The notes beneath the pieces were generated by a model. It ran no database searches and was not told the origin of the DNA. It saw nothing but the letters and a program-made list of their open reading frames with translations. DNA of 64,000 bases from Fuerstiella sp. (lineage in GTDB: Bacteria > Planctomycetota > Planctomycetia > Planctomycetales > Planctomycetaceae). The position numbers and the translations under genes are program-made. The stretch covers positions 124,001-188,000 of the forward strand of contig JAKVAZ010000004.1 in NCBI GenBank assembly GCA_022447225.1, read 5' to 3'. Shown here in pieces: positions 48,801 to 58,869 of this stretch. Positions within the stretch are counted from its first letter, which is position 1. Each line of letters starts with the position of its first letter.

Positions 48801-49217
48801 CGGAATGCAGGTCACGATCGCCGTATTTTCCGACGTGGAATTATCCACGGACCCCGATGACAGACGTCGCAGAACACTCAGTCGCGACGCAAAAACCCGG
48901 TCACTGATATCATGTTCTTCAGGCAGGGATTCCCACGCAGCGAACGTCTGAACCCGACCAGCCCTCAGTTCTGCCAACTCATCCGCAAAATCTTCTACAT
49001 CGCGAATACCGGGAACGACAACGAGAAACGTGTATTGAGGACAGCTCTGCTGCAAAGCTGCCACAGTCAGCACACAGGAGGAGCCCCATGCTCCGTCAAT
49101 CGCAGCACTCTGACCGGAGCGTAAGGCACTGACCACACCGGAAAATTCATCGCCGGATGCAATCAGCGGAGTAAGTTCCGCCAGACCGGCAGGCGTCAGG
49201 GGTGACACACTTGTCAT
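45900..49217 (-). CDS. mfd: Transcription-repair coupling factor
   Basis: The frame is open to 49334, but the ATG at 49217 gives the usual N-terminus for a product of 1105 residues. Mfd displaces RNA polymerase stalled at DNA damage and recruits UvrA. Visible parts are the UvrB-like N-terminal module, the CarD-like RNA-polymerase-interaction domain (DGDLVVHLTQGIARYRGM), a RecG-type motor with Walker A GDVGFGKTEVAMRA at about 588-601 and DEEQKFGV at about 690, motif QLRGRVGRDRRRAYCY, and the TRCF C-terminal domain. Length is normal. It is downstream of the autotransporter-like gene, 184 bp apart. Confidence 0.97.
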   Translation of the reverse strand: MTSVSPLTPAGLAELTPLIASGDEFSGVVSALRSGQSAAIDGAWGSSCVLTVAALQQSCPQYTFLVVVPGIRDVEDFADELAELRAGRVQTFAAWESLPEEHDISDRVFASRLSVLRRLSSGSVDNSTSENTAIVTCIPALLQAVPSRAAIQEATRQISTGDELNPEAFMTWMIDRSFERVTAVELPGEFSLHGGILDIYPPTESDPIRIELFGDEVESIRSFDVETQRRIDEIESISVTATRPARPETATGSAVSSTESLLDSLPARTIVVFQDLAQAISEGRLYLQRLASPVGMFGVDASMARLTGFPSVTIDALAADSYETHCHLHVESLDRFSDAGQDALEELASSLGSAERVMLCCHNEGEQERLRELLLEKEAELQLGGRVTLCVGQVRHGFRLLDHNLVVVSDNELFSRTQSRRVRVRRRSADSRAIDSFLDLRDGDLVVHLTQGIARYRGMSLMDNEGEQEEHLLLEFRDNVIVYVPASLIHLVQKYIGPAKTTPQLSKFGGTAWEKKKDRVADAVSDMASDMLKLQAERSSKPGLQCRPDTHMQQEFEQAFPFTETPDQLTAISDLRTDMEQSRPMDRLICGDVGFGKTEVAMRAAFKAVDNGRQVAVLVPTTVLAEQHFRSFSERTAEFPVTVEMLSRFRTSAEQREIIQRLGRGEIDIVIGTHRLVSSDVRFRELGLLVIDEEQKFGVKVKDRLKHLRLEVDVLTLTATPIPRTLHMSLLGIRDISSLTTPPRDRMPIETRVGRFDEALIRSSIMRELNRGGQIYFVHNRVHDIEVIASRIRAIVPEASLVIAHGQMNEHDLEKAMVDFVRGRADILLATTIIESGLDIPNANTMVIHQADIYGLADLHQLRGRVGRDRRRAYCYLMLEAGRVVTEKAARRLKAIEEYSELGAGFRIAMRDLEIRGAGNILGTEQSGNIAAVGYELYCQLLENSVRAQKKQPLRYQTHVKVELPVSSFIPDRYIAEQKLKIEIYRRLSQTNSLQGLKDLEEELRDRFGPIPAPARRMLRLRELNLRALSWKIESIHLEDGYAVLRYRDAKLIKMLSFFHQGHLRIVDHHDAYWPLQAGEEDGSAVVDELRAALSEAEPPIEQTE

Positions 49218-49401
49218 GACGCCGCGAATTCTAGAGCCGAAGCTGCAGATCGCCAACCGGATTGCAGTTGGGAACTGAGATTTATTTGACAGCACCGAAA
49301 GATCGAAGGTCGCCCCGCAACGGTCGCCATGCAATCAAAGAATGAAGCCTGTTGTGGAAAGACCCAAAACTCCACTTTCTCCCATCGTACTCGGTGCACT
49401 G

Positions 49402-52400
49402 TTAAGGCAAAAGTGCACCGTTAACAATGATCTGACCATTCGCCGCGCCACCAAACTGGAACAGGCGTTCGATGAATGCATTGGGATCGGCTGGGTTCGT
49501 GAGGAAGATCAGATTGTCTTGGTTCCCGATCAGATTTGGCACTCCAATGACTGCCTGGAAGTCCATCCCGGTTTCCAGCAGCGCTCCGTCATCAAACAGT
49601 CCAATCCGGTTGTTGTTAATCGTGAACGTTGACGGCTGATTGACAAGAGTAAACTGTATTCCGGTCCCTCCGTCGGCATCGAATCGCAACTCGTTATTCG
49701 TCAGGAAAAGCTCCGTATCCGGCGCCAGATTGAACAGCATTCCGGTCGCACCCGATCCGCCGAATGTAAAGGCATTGGAGTCCACCAGAATATCGGACTG
49801 ACCGAATGTCTGGACCGTGAGTCCGACACTGCCGTCATCCGTCGCCGTGAACAGATTGTTGATTACCGACAACAGCATTTCGTCGGTCGTAGACCGATGG
49901 GTCACATTGTAGGCTGCCTTGTTGCCGGCTGCGTCGTCACCATTGAGAGTATTGTCATTCGAAGCAAGGACGATGCGGGACGGACCGGTCCAGTCGACGG
50001 TGACCGCAGTTTCATCCTGTCCGCCAAGGCCAAGATCCAAGGTGTTGATATTGTTAGAGACATTGACATCGAGGTGAGCGTCCGCGGCACCGGGAAAACT
50101 CTGAATAACAATGGTATTGTCGAACGTGTCATTGATAACATTTCGTAAGATCTCGACTGTGTACGGATTATCAAACTGATCGAACCTCGTGGTGGCTGCA
50201 TCATTTGTTCTCTCTGTATAGTTCAACTGTATGCTGTCGGGACCGATTCCCGACCCACCGTCATCGATAAGCGAATCCGTCAGACGTAACAGCGTCAGAT
50301 TTTCGGTTTCAATTATCCGCCCTGCTGTATCTGTGAAGGATGAAGACACCACCTGGAGACTCTGGTCGTCGTCGATTGCCAGGCCACTGTTCTCCACAAG
50401 GATGTCCGTCGCATTACCCTGAAACTGGATGCCCCGCAAACTGACCTGCCCCGCATTTTGAAGCTGCACGGCGGTACCTGCGGTACCCTGAATCGTGCCG
50501 CCGCTACCGGGTGCGGCCACTGCCAGGTCCGGGTTGACCACAAATGTGTTGTCCGCCGGAGGCACTAAGTTAACCAGGCGAATCGCATTGTCCGCTGAAC
50601 CATCACTCGACACCGTGTCCAGTTCTACGGACCATCCGGATTCCTCAAGATCAATCGCGGCACCCCCCGTAGTGTCAATGCTGCCGTCGAGAATTCGGAC
50701 ACTTGTGTTATTGATGGCTTGGAATCCGGTACCGGATACATTGATATTCAGATCTTCGTATGTATGTCGTGCTGTGTTAACCCCACCGGCAATATTGTTC
50801 TCGAGGTTGACACCGATTCCACCACTCGGCGCATTATCCGTAATATTCAGACGACCAAACAACACATTGGCCTCTGAGTTCTGGATGTCGACAGCCGGCG
50901 AAATGTTGCCGGCAAGAAGGTTGGTCACCGATGCTCCACCGGAAAAGGCCAGTGTGCCGTTCGAATTCCCGATTGATATCCCGATATCGTTTCGTGAGGG
51001 AATGGTGATCCCGCCTTCAAATGTAACAAGTCCCGATTCGTTACTGATGAATACTGATTCAAGAGTCGCGTCCGCTGCTGAAGCCTGACCGATGACAGTA
51101 AAATTGCTTCCTGACTGGTTGTTGATAAGCTCGATACCGCGGCCACCACTTCCCGTCATTGTCAGAGCATTTTCAAATCGGATCTGAGATCCCGCCTGTG
51201 AATTATCAACTGACAGACCGGCGGCAACACCGCCACCTGGTGTCCCCAGCACAACAGATTCAAGAAACTCAATCTGCCCGCTGTTATTGTTGATGTCGAT
51301 TCCTTCGGCATTGCGACCGTCAATCTGCAGTGCCGTAAAACTCACTCGACCTGTTGCTGCCAGGTTTTCGATAAGCACAGACTGCTGCAAGGCGCCACTC
51401 ACCAATGTATTGGCGTTCAGAGAATTCCGAAAACTGTAGGTACCGGATGAATCCAGAATCCGGATGCCGGTTACTGAACTGCCGCTGATTTCCGCGTTGT
51501 CAATCGTAGCACTGCCGGCACTGTTAAGGATATCAATCCCCGTACCCGCATCGCTGATCGTAATACCGGACAGGTTCACAATTCCGCCGGCAGTGGTATT
51601 CTCGATAAGCACCGCCTGCTGCGACGCATTGTCGATATTCGAGAACGGTGGAAGAATACCAACACTTGTCGTCCGGTATCCGATGGAACCGTCCCCGCCG
51701 TTCACATGAAACGCCGGTCCGATTGTTCCGGAAATAATCGTATCAATGATCGTTGTCGTCCCCGTCGTGTTCGTCAACAGGATGCCTGCTCCGGCAGAAT
51801 CACTGACCAGTACGTCCCTGATTACCGTCCCACCAACATCATCCGTTGTGACCCCGACACCTCCCGCGTTATCTACGATCAATCCGCCCAGGCGACTGCC
51901 TTCACTCAGTGTCACCGAGTTGCCAAGCGCCCCCTGAAGTGTTGATCGCGGCAGCGTTGTGTTAGCAAGAAATGTCGGAGAACCCGGTAAAATAAGCTCA
52001 TCGGTAATTCCCAGAACAGGAGTAGTGTTGACTGCAATCCGATTACCATTCGGAGCCGAGATCAGTCCTTCACCGAACAAACTGACTCCCGGACCGACCA
52101 CGACAGAATTGTCAGGCGCAGAACTGTAAAGTCCTCCCGCGTGTGCGAGAACTATATCTGTATCGGGCAACCCCAGGGCGGCTGAAATTGACTGCATTGG
52201 ATCATCAACAGTGCCAAGAAACGGCCCAAGCAAATCGTTCTCATCAACATGTCGCACAATGATGGGAAGACCATCCACCGGATTAATCGCCATCACACCG
52301 GGAATCAAAACATCCGTACGGATTGACGGCACGGTCAGCGGACGGCGAACAGGATCAGCCAGATGATGAATGGCACTGTTGGACGTATAGTCCTGTGCCT

Positions 52401-53247
52401 TAAAGCCACCAAAGTGCAGTGTGGCATTGAATGCCACAGTGGTATCCGTAAAGGTATCCTGATTGAGTCCGACACCAATTTCCAGGTTACTTCCAACATC
52501 AGCCTGTAAACGAGTCTTCCATCCCGTTGCTTTGGGAATTGTCAGTCCGCTGAATCGATAGGCTCCAAAGAAAGCACGAAGTTCAACATTGTCAACGGGA
52601 CCGGTCGGCAGTTTTCGGCCGACTTCTGTGTCAACCACTTCCAGTGACTCTGCAACCGTATCAATCTGATTGAATACAATATTATTCCCGGCAAATGATG
52701 CTGACGTCTGATCGATTGTTCGGTTAACAAGCTGTGAAGTATTACCCGTCGGCTGCAGATAGTTTGCTCTGAATTCCCAGCTCTCGGTCAGCACATCCGC
52801 ACCAATCCCCCAGTTCCGCAGTACGGTTCCAGTAATGTTATCACTGGCGTGGTAAGCGTTAATCCCGGTGACGATGTCCCATTCTTCGATAAACGTTCTG
52901 GCTCCGCCGCCAAACGCCCATGAAAGTCCGCCGACATTGGCACGGGCCAGCCGCACATCTCCAAACGCAAGCAATGAACCAACGTTGAAATACGGCGAAA
53001 GACTGACGTGTGTTACTGAGTCCTGACGACCGAACGTATCACCTGCATCGTGTCCAATACGAACATTCGTACCAAACGACCGTCGGTTCACATTAATGAC
53101 CTCACTGGCACCACCCGAAACCTGTGTGCCCGAAAACAGACCCTGCGCCTGCGCAGCAGGGATAACCGAATTCAAAGCAGCAATCAGGCCAAGAGCCGTC
53201 ACCAGACGCGAACACGATTGTTGACAGGTTTTGTGAACGTTCGTCAT
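49402..53247 (-). CDS. Inverse-autotransporter-like barrel with long beta-helix passenger
   Basis: The ATG at 53247 has GAGGA upstream and begins a signal peptide (TALGLIAALNSVIPAAQAQG). The product has 1281 residues. Residues about 50-290 look like an outer-membrane barrel of the inverse autotransporter (intimin-like) type: repeated amphipathic strands with aromatic girdles, for example LSPYFNVGSLLAFGDVRLAR and LSWAFGGGARTFIEEWDIVT. From about 350 to the end are beta-helix-like rungs rich in Asn, Gly, Ile and Val (TIDNAEISGSSVTGIRILDS). The order barrel first, passenger last fits inverse autotransporters. I infer a surface-exposed adhesin or matrix protein. Confidence 0.82.
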   Translation of the reverse strand: MTNVHKTCQQSCSRLVTALGLIAALNSVIPAAQAQGLFSGTQVSGGASEVINVNRRSFGTNVRIGHDAGDTFGRQDSVTHVSLSPYFNVGSLLAFGDVRLARANVGGLSWAFGGGARTFIEEWDIVTGINAYHASDNITGTVLRNWGIGADVLTESWEFRANYLQPTGNTSQLVNRTIDQTSASFAGNNIVFNQIDTVAESLEVVDTEVGRKLPTGPVDNVELRAFFGAYRFSGLTIPKATGWKTRLQADVGSNLEIGVGLNQDTFTDTTVAFNATLHFGGFKAQDYTSNSAIHHLADPVRRPLTVPSIRTDVLIPGVMAINPVDGLPIIVRHVDENDLLGPFLGTVDDPMQSISAALGLPDTDIVLAHAGGLYSSAPDNSVVVGPGVSLFGEGLISAPNGNRIAVNTTPVLGITDELILPGSPTFLANTTLPRSTLQGALGNSVTLSEGSRLGGLIVDNAGGVGVTTDDVGGTVIRDVLVSDSAGAGILLTNTTGTTTIIDTIISGTIGPAFHVNGGDGSIGYRTTSVGILPPFSNIDNASQQAVLIENTTAGGIVNLSGITISDAGTGIDILNSAGSATIDNAEISGSSVTGIRILDSSGTYSFRNSLNANTLVSGALQQSVLIENLAATGRVSFTALQIDGRNAEGIDINNNSGQIEFLESVVLGTPGGGVAAGLSVDNSQAGSQIRFENALTMTGSGGRGIELINNQSGSNFTVIGQASAADATLESVFISNESGLVTFEGGITIPSRNDIGISIGNSNGTLAFSGGASVTNLLAGNISPAVDIQNSEANVLFGRLNITDNAPSGGIGVNLENNIAGGVNTARHTYEDLNINVSGTGFQAINNTSVRILDGSIDTTGGAAIDLEESGWSVELDTVSSDGSADNAIRLVNLVPPADNTFVVNPDLAVAAPGSGGTIQGTAGTAVQLQNAGQVSLRGIQFQGNATDILVENSGLAIDDDQSLQVVSSSFTDTAGRIIETENLTLLRLTDSLIDDGGSGIGPDSIQLNYTERTNDAATTRFDQFDNPYTVEILRNVINDTFDNTIVIQSFPGAADAHLDVNVSNNINTLDLGLGGQDETAVTVDWTGPSRIVLASNDNTLNGDDAAGNKAAYNVTHRSTTDEMLLSVINNLFTATDDGSVGLTVQTFGQSDILVDSNAFTFGGSGATGMLFNLAPDTELFLTNNELRFDADGGTGIQFTLVNQPSTFTINNNRIGLFDDGALLETGMDFQAVIGVPNLIGNQDNLIFLTNPADPNAFIERLFQFGGAANGQIIVNGALLP

Positions 53248-53800
53248 GACGTCCTCGAATCGATAAATATGACAGGTCAACTGTCTGTATTGACCTGCGG
53301 ATCAACCACTGCGATGTGCAGTTGCGTTTCCTGGTTCTCTGGAGGCCGAAACCTCATCTCCCTCATGCTGGTTCAGTCTCCGGGTAGGAATGCCGGATAC
53401 GTCACAACCGAAGGAGACCATGCGCATTGGCACAGCTTCCCCATAACAGAGACTCCGCGTTTGTAACTCTGGCCCCAAGGCGCAACAACAGGGCTTCCGG
53501 CTGCCGGACCAGCTTTTTCCCTGAGTTTCACACGTACCACATACGCATCAGCGAAATTTCGTACTCGTCCCTGACTGGCGGCAGAAATGGCCAGTTTCAG
53601 CCTTCATCTGGTCCGGCGGGAAATTGCAAATCCTGCCGCAGGTGACTGATCAGAGTCGTGACCCTGATTTTCGTCCGTTCAGTCACCTGCAGAACACAGG
53701 CTTTCCGGAGCGGACAATTGGGACATCTGATCAGTCAACACATATGATCCGTACGACACGGAGTCCGAACTGGTGACAGACGAAGGAACCAGCAGTGAAA
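53248..53800. other. Upstream region of the autotransporter-like gene
   Basis: I see no gene, tRNA or strong hairpin. It should contain the promoter of the autotransporter-like gene. Confidence 0.5.
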
Positions 53801-54910
53801 CTAAGACTTTCGCCGCACAGATTTATCGATATTTGTGCCACCGAGAGCTTCGCGCATCCTCGCACGACGAGCCCGGATTTTTTTACTGATCACAGCAAGC
53901 ACACGGTGTGCCCGCTGACTTCCGTTTTGACCGGAAGTCTGCAGCGTCGACTGCATGGTTTTCTGCAGATTCGTCATATCCTTGCGATAGGCTTCAAACT
54001 CACGACGCATGTCGGGCAGTTCGCTGCAGGCAGCACGTGGTTCAATAATCTGCTGATACAACTGTTCGATCACATTCCGTTTTCCGGCCGCACTTGTCAT
54101 TCCTATATCAAAACTCTTGATCTCTCGGTGACATTTGGCCATCAGATCACGCATCCATCGTCGAGCCTCCTGCCAGGCGTCACGGTCTTCCCGATCCGCC
54201 GCCAGACGTTCATCAGGAGCCAGATCACGATCAAGCTTCCCCAGCGCGGCCATCATCGACGCCAACTTCTGACGAAGCGCTGTACACTGCCGCTCCATTT
54301 GAATGCTGCTTCGCCAAGACTGTTCAATCCGTTCGTACATCATTTTTTTGGATTCAGCATCGACTTCGGCCAAAGCTGATTGTTCCAAGACCTCTATACC
54401 CGCCTGGAGTTCGACAGCCGGCATGGATACTCCAAAACCGCCAGGCAAACCAGACTGCTGTGTGGCCTGAATCGCGATCTCAGGTTTTGCACCGACACCC
54501 GCGGGAGGCAACCCGTGATGCAGCAGTGGCCCAAATGTGGCAGACGTCTGCCAGGCACTGCCATGTATCGACACAGAATGGACTAGAGCAGTCTCGATCC
54601 CGGCCGCCAGGAGAATATCGGCCAGAGTGAATGGAAATCCGGTAGAATACGCCGCCTCCACTTCCGCCGGCACACTGATAATCAGTCCCAGTGGAAGGGA
54701 CTGTGGCCGATACCAGACCCATAACATCAAACCAGGCAGCCGTAAAATCGGTAACGGTTCCCACTGAACGGAGGGTTGACGTTGTAAGAACGGTAACTGC
54801 AATTCAAAATCCCAAAACAGAATCAACCGAATCGGAAATGAAATGATGGGAGAAAGATATTTTAAACGAAGACACGACCTGGCGTCGTATTTGTCTGCTG
54901 AAAACGACAA
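53801..54910 (-). CDS. Protein with helical coiled-coil C-terminal half
   Basis: This 369-residue product has a hydrophobic, Pro-rich N-terminal half (for example RLPGLMLWVWYRPQSLPLGL) and a charged, helical C-terminal half from about 180 (SKKMMYERIEQSWRSSIQME, RQCTALRQKLASMMAALGK), ending in a basic tail (KKIRARRARMREALGG). The C-terminal half is likely a coiled coil. No signal peptide or family motif is visible. The N-terminal start is uncertain; the ATG at 54910 is the longest choice. Function unknown. Confidence 0.65.
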   Translation of the reverse strand: MSFSADKYDARSCLRLKYLSPIISFPIRLILFWDFELQLPFLQRQPSVQWEPLPILRLPGLMLWVWYRPQSLPLGLIISVPAEVEAAYSTGFPFTLADILLAAGIETALVHSVSIHGSAWQTSATFGPLLHHGLPPAGVGAKPEIAIQATQQSGLPGGFGVSMPAVELQAGIEVLEQSALAEVDAESKKMMYERIEQSWRSSIQMERQCTALRQKLASMMAALGKLDRDLAPDERLAADREDRDAWQEARRWMRDLMAKCHREIKSFDIGMTSAAGKRNVIEQLYQQIIEPRAACSELPDMRREFEAYRKDMTNLQKTMQSTLQTSGQNGSQRAHRVLAVISKKIRARRARMREALGGTNIDKSVRRKS

Positions 54911-55298
54911 ATCCCCATCTGAACCGAATTAACATGGTGATCGCAGCAGACTCCACAGATGATATCGTTTTCCATGTTTTTTGCTGACAATCGGGTACTC
55001 TCGGCATAAAAACGCAGCGGTGCTTCACTCGTCTGCTGTTAAACAGCCGTAAATTATTTACTCACCATGATTCAATGTGATCATCACGATTTTCAGAGGT
55101 ATCCTGGCTGTTTCGATTCGCAACAGCCGGATATTGTGCGTAGTCAGGTCCGCTACACCTTTTGTTTCGCTGGCCGGCGTTCTGAACTCGTTCCAACAGT
55201 ATTTCGTGAGCCACATACCTCAACAGACATACCTCAACAGACATACATCTGCAGATCAATCCCGCAACAACTGCTCCCTGCAACTGACTAATCATTCC
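54911..55298. other. Intergenic region before ispG
   Basis: A perfect 14-base tandem duplication (CCTCAACAGACATA, about 55220-55247) lies here. The ispG frame is open back to 55077, but this part reads as non-conserved sequence and contains the duplication, so I treat it as untranslated. No promoter could be placed. Confidence 0.5.
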
Positions 55299-56444
55299 GT
55301 GAATATTGAACGCAATTCAACTCGATCCGTTCGTATCGGCAACGTGCAGATCGGTGCCGGTGCTCCGATTGCTGTGCAGAGCATGACGGCCACACGAACA
55401 CAGGACATCGCTGCAACAGCCGCTCAAATCCGCAGTCTGGTTGCTGCCGGAGCTGACATCGTACGAATCGCCATCGACAGTCAGCGTGATGCGGAAGCTT
55501 TGATCGATGTTACCAAAGAAGTCACCGGCAATCTGTCGGTTGACCTTCAGGAAAATTATCGACTTGCAGAAACCATTGCGCCACATGTTGCGAAGCTGCG
55601 ATATAACCCTGGGCATTTGTATCACCATGAACGCGAAAAACCATGGCAGGACAAAGTGCGCTACCTCGCGGACATCGCGTCCGACAATAACTGCGCTATC
55701 CGAATCGGTGTGAACTGTGGTTCTGTAGACCCGGACAAAAAAGCAAAATACGAGGCGAACGACAGCCTGTCTCCCATGCTGGAAAGCGCTCTGGACCACT
55801 GCCGGCTGCTGGATCATATTGGCTTCACGCGTTACTGCGTGTCACTCAAAGACTCAGACCCGCAAAACGTCATTGAAGTCAATCGCCGCTTTGCAGAGGC
55901 GCGTCCGGATGTACCGCTGCACCTCGGCGTCACCGAAGCCGGTATGCCGCCGGACGGCGTCATCAAAACACGCATTGCCTTTGAACAGCTGATCAGTCGG
56001 GGCATTGGCGACACCATTCGCGTTTCACTGACCGTACCGAATGATCGTAAACCTGAAGAAATCGCTGCCGGTCGTCAAATCCTTTCAGATATCGCTGCGG
56101 GCCGAGTCCGCTCTGTCGTCGACTATGGTCTAAACACCCTGAACATTATCAGCTGCCCCAGTTGCTCCCGGGTGGAAAACGAAGCGTTCATTGACCTGGC
56201 GGAACAGGTCCGTGACATGACAGAATACGCACAGAATTATGACATCACGATCGCAGTGATGGGTTGTCGAGTCAACGGTCCAGGTGAAACCGACGACGCC
56301 GACCTCGGTCTGTGGTGCGGCCCCAGCCATGTTAATCTCAAACGAGGTCCCCTGTCGGTCGGTACATTCTCGTACGACGAAATCCTGGCCCGTCTTCAGG
56401 AGGAATTAAACCGACTCATCGCGACCCGTATGCCGGCAGGATGA
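55299..56444 (+). CDS. ispG: 4-hydroxy-3-methylbut-2-en-1-yl diphosphate synthase
   Basis: From the GTG at 55299 the product has 381 residues, the length of the short bacterial form. IspG is the 4Fe-4S enzyme of the MEP isoprenoid pathway. Visible are [54 protein letters not shown] and HLGVTEAGM. The cluster ligands are Cys286 and Cys289 in SCPSC and Cys323 in [10 protein letters not shown], with the conserved Glu at the end of that motif. The frame is open upstream to 55077, but that extension has no family similarity. Confidence 0.96.
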   Translation: MNIERNSTRSVRIGNVQIGAGAPIAVQSMTATRTQDIAATAAQIRSLVAAGADIVRIAIDSQRDAEALIDVTKEVTGNLSVDLQENYRLAETIAPHVAKLRYNPGHLYHHEREKPWQDKVRYLADIASDNNCAIRIGVNCGSVDPDKKAKYEANDSLSPMLESALDHCRLLDHIGFTRYCVSLKDSDPQNVIEVNRRFAEARPDVPLHLGVTEAGMPPDGVIKTRIAFEQLISRGIGDTIRVSLTVPNDRKPEEIAAGRQILSDIAAGRVRSVVDYGLNTLNIISCPSCSRVENEAFIDLAEQVRDMTEYAQNYDITIAVMGCRVNGPGETDDADLGLWCGPSHVNLKRGPLSVGTFSYDEILARLQEELNRLIATRMPAG

Positions 56445-56770
56445 GTCTTTCTTTCGTGAATAGTGCACCTGGTACCCTGCTGCTGCCGTTTTCAGATGCA
56501 TTCACCATAACGAACAGTCGGCCTGTGGCCTTCCGTCACAGCCCGCAACCCAATCCGAGGTCAGAAACCCGCCGACTCAGCGACGGACAGGAACTGTCTC
56601 CGAAGTCCAAACCGGCCAACTCTGCCGGTCACCTCTGATCCTGTACATGATTTGAGCCGCAAGACGTCCATATCCTGACACTCGTCTGCCACGGTACACG
56701 ATTCAATCTTGGGCTGAACTCAGAGGTCGAGTAGCCTTCAGGTCCATCCTGTGTACAGCACAGTCAAGAC
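56445..56770. other. Intergenic region
   Basis: No frame, hairpin or repeat that I can support lies between ispG and the GlsB/YeaQ-type gene. Confidence 0.5.
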
Positions 56771-57187
56771 ATGGACCGGAGGTCTGTCGTGTCAGAAACC
56801 GAAATCATCGAAATTGTCAAAACCAGCCTGAACGAACTGTTGCGCTGGGTTGGATTCGGCACGCTGGCCGGCCTCGCAGCCAAAGCCATCATGCCCGGTC
56901 GGGACCCCGGTGGGGCAGTAGCCACAATGCTGATGGGCATTGGAGGCAGTGTGGTTGGCTGCGGCACGGTCCTGTTCTTCTGGCGAGACACGTCGATTGA
57001 TCCAATCAGCGGAAAAGGATTCATCGCCGCAACACTGGGAGCGTTCACGTTGCTGTTCTTTTACCGAATGCTTTCCGGATCGTTCTTTAGCGAAAGCAAC
57101 GTTCACGAGGACAAGATGATGCATAAAGCGCGTCGTCGTCGTCGTCGTCGTCGAATGGTCGATGATATGATGCGTGACGCAGCTTAG
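56771..57187 (+). CDS. GlsB/YeaQ/YmgE-type membrane protein with Arg-rich tail
   Basis: This 138-residue protein has Gly-rich transmembrane helices of the GlsB/YeaQ/YmgE (transglycosylase-associated) kind: GFGTLAGLAAKAIMPGRDPG, then AVATMLMGIGGSVVGCGTVL and GKGFIAATLGAFTLLFFYRM. Family members are small stress-related membrane proteins without an established activity. An unusual C-terminal tail carries eight consecutive Arg residues (ARRRRRRRRM) encoded by a CGT trinucleotide run at 57130-57153. An in-frame GTG at 56789 is an alternative start. Confidence 0.83.
   Translation: MDRRSVVSETEIIEIVKTSLNELLRWVGFGTLAGLAAKAIMPGRDPGGAVATMLMGIGGSVVGCGTVLFFWRDTSIDPISGKGFIAATLGAFTLLFFYRMLSGSFFSESNVHEDKMMHKARRRRRRRRMVDDMMRDAA
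57130..57153 (+). repeat. CGT trinucleotide run encoding poly-arginine
   Basis: About eight CGT repeats encode consecutive Arg residues in the GlsB/YeaQ-type protein. Unit length keeps the frame, so length polymorphism would change only the Arg count. Confidence 0.85.
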
Positions 57188-57675
57188 CACCAGTTCATTA
57201 CAATATGTGTCTGACCACAGGACACACACAGCCTGTCACAGCTGAAATCGTAGACACCCGTTATTCAGTACATCTGATTTCCTGACCGGTTCGCTAACCA
57301 CAGTGAAGTACTCCCAGGCCTGTCGAGACAGTTGACGTGCAGTCAGCGATTGAACTCCTGTCCGACAAATCACACCGATGATCGAGATGGATACAGCTGT
57401 AGCGGCAGGCCAAATCGGGCGAGCGCAGGATCACCCGTCGGCAGGTTGGCAGATGACATAACAGGTAACAGTCGGGTCGCTTGTCGATCCGGCAAAAGAC
57501 CACTGCGTCGTCCGATGAACTCTCGGATTCACTCCAGCAGCAGTGTCTGCGTTTCCCCGTCGCCGGAGTTACGCTACACTGCCATCAAAGTTGCCATGGC
57601 TGCGAAAAGCACGCAGTTTTACAACATTCTCACTCGGCACCCACCTGCATCATTAATCCAATCAGGACGTACACA
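57188..57675. other. Intergenic region before recA
   Basis: It should contain the recA promoter. I looked for a LexA-type operator of the CTG(N10)CAG or GAAC(N4)GTTC type close to the start and found none convincing. The recA frame is open back to 57481 but the upstream part is not conserved. Confidence 0.45.
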
Positions 57676-58746
57676 ATGGCCAAAGCACGCGCTAAAAACA
57701 CTTCGCCGGCAGCCGCGCCTGCGGGCGGCAGCATGCTCGACAATGCCATGGGGCAAATCGAAAAAATGTTTGGGACCGGCTCGATCATGCGGCTGAACAA
57801 TTCGGACGTTGCTTCAACCGGCGTCTCGGGGATTTCTACCGGAGCTCTCTCGCTTGATCTGGCTTTGGGAGGACGCGGTTTTCCAAGAGGTCGCATCATC
57901 GAGCTGTACGGACCGGAATCGAGTGGCAAGACGACATTGGCCCTGCACACCATCGCCAATGCCCAAAAAGAAGGTATTGCAGCATTCGTAGACGCCGAAC
58001 ATGCGCTCGATCCCTCCTGGGCAAGACGTCTTGGTGTGAACCTCGATGACCTGCTGGTCAGTCAGCCGTCATACGGAGAAGAAGGTCTGCAAATCGCCGA
58101 GATGCTGATTAAGTCCAACGCCGTTGATCTCATCGTCATCGACTCGGTAGCAGCCCTGGTCCCAAAAGCGGAACTTGACGGGGAAATTGGCGACAGCCAT
58201 GTCGGACTTCAGGCGCGGATGATGAGTCAGGCAATGAGAAAACTTACGGGAGCCATTTCCAAAGCAAAAACAACCGTGATTTTCATTAATCAGATTCGAG
58301 AGAAGATCGGAGTCATGTTCGGTAGTCCGGAAACCACACCAGGTGGACGTGCACTCAAGTTCTACAGTTCCGCACGCGTTGACGTACGACGCATCGCATC
58401 ACTTAAAGATGGCGACACCCAAATTGGTATTCGCATGCGGGCCAAGATCGTCAAGAACAAGGTGGCTCCACCGTTCCGCATTGCTGAGTTCGACATGTAT
58501 AACAGCTGTGGAATCAGCATGGAGGCAGATCTGGTGGATCTGGCTGTGGACGAAAAAATCATCGCCCGCAGCGGCAGCTGGTTCAGCTACGGAAAAATCA
58601 AGCTGGGACAGGGCCGCGATCGGGTACGGGTGTTCCTGGAAGAGAATCCAGACACGGTGACTGAAATCCGTGACAAGGTTTTGGTCGCCAAAGGACACCC
58701 ACCAACCTCGGCCAAACCGGTTGCGGCCTCGGAACAGAATTCGTGA
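57676..58746 (+). CDS. recA: Recombinase A
   Basis: From the ATG at 57676 the product is 356 residues, the normal RecA length. It begins [20 protein letters not shown] and then has the core: [16 protein letters not shown], Walker [10 protein letters not shown] at about 79-87, [13 protein letters not shown], Walker [11 protein letters not shown], the DNA-binding loop region [20 protein letters not shown], and [20 protein letters not shown]. RecA drives homologous recombination and induction of the SOS response. An AGGA lies about ten bases before the start codon. It lies downstream of the GlsB/YeaQ-type gene and upstream of the acyltransferase gene, each separated by more than 100 bases. Confidence 0.98.
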   Translation: MAKARAKNTSPAAAPAGGSMLDNAMGQIEKMFGTGSIMRLNNSDVASTGVSGISTGALSLDLALGGRGFPRGRIIELYGPESSGKTTLALHTIANAQKEGIAAFVDAEHALDPSWARRLGVNLDDLLVSQPSYGEEGLQIAEMLIKSNAVDLIVIDSVAALVPKAELDGEIGDSHVGLQARMMSQAMRKLTGAISKAKTTVIFINQIREKIGVMFGSPETTPGGRALKFYSSARVDVRRIASLKDGDTQIGIRMRAKIVKNKVAPPFRIAEFDMYNSCGISMEADLVDLAVDEKIIARSGSWFSYGKIKLGQGRDRVRVFLEENPDTVTEIRDKVLVAKGHPPTSAKPVAASEQNS

Positions 58747-58869
58747 AAGATCCCAATCCGGGTATCTTCGCCGTAAACGGCCGCTAAATTTCGTAGAGAC
58801 CGTCTGATTTTCGGAAATTGGAATTGCTTTGGATTTCGAGTTACTGAACTGGGTTCGTAACATCAGCGC

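Noticed and set aside
55220-55247. 14-base tandem duplication upstream of ispG
   Set aside because: It is a two-copy simple duplication in untranslated DNA with no sign of a functional element.
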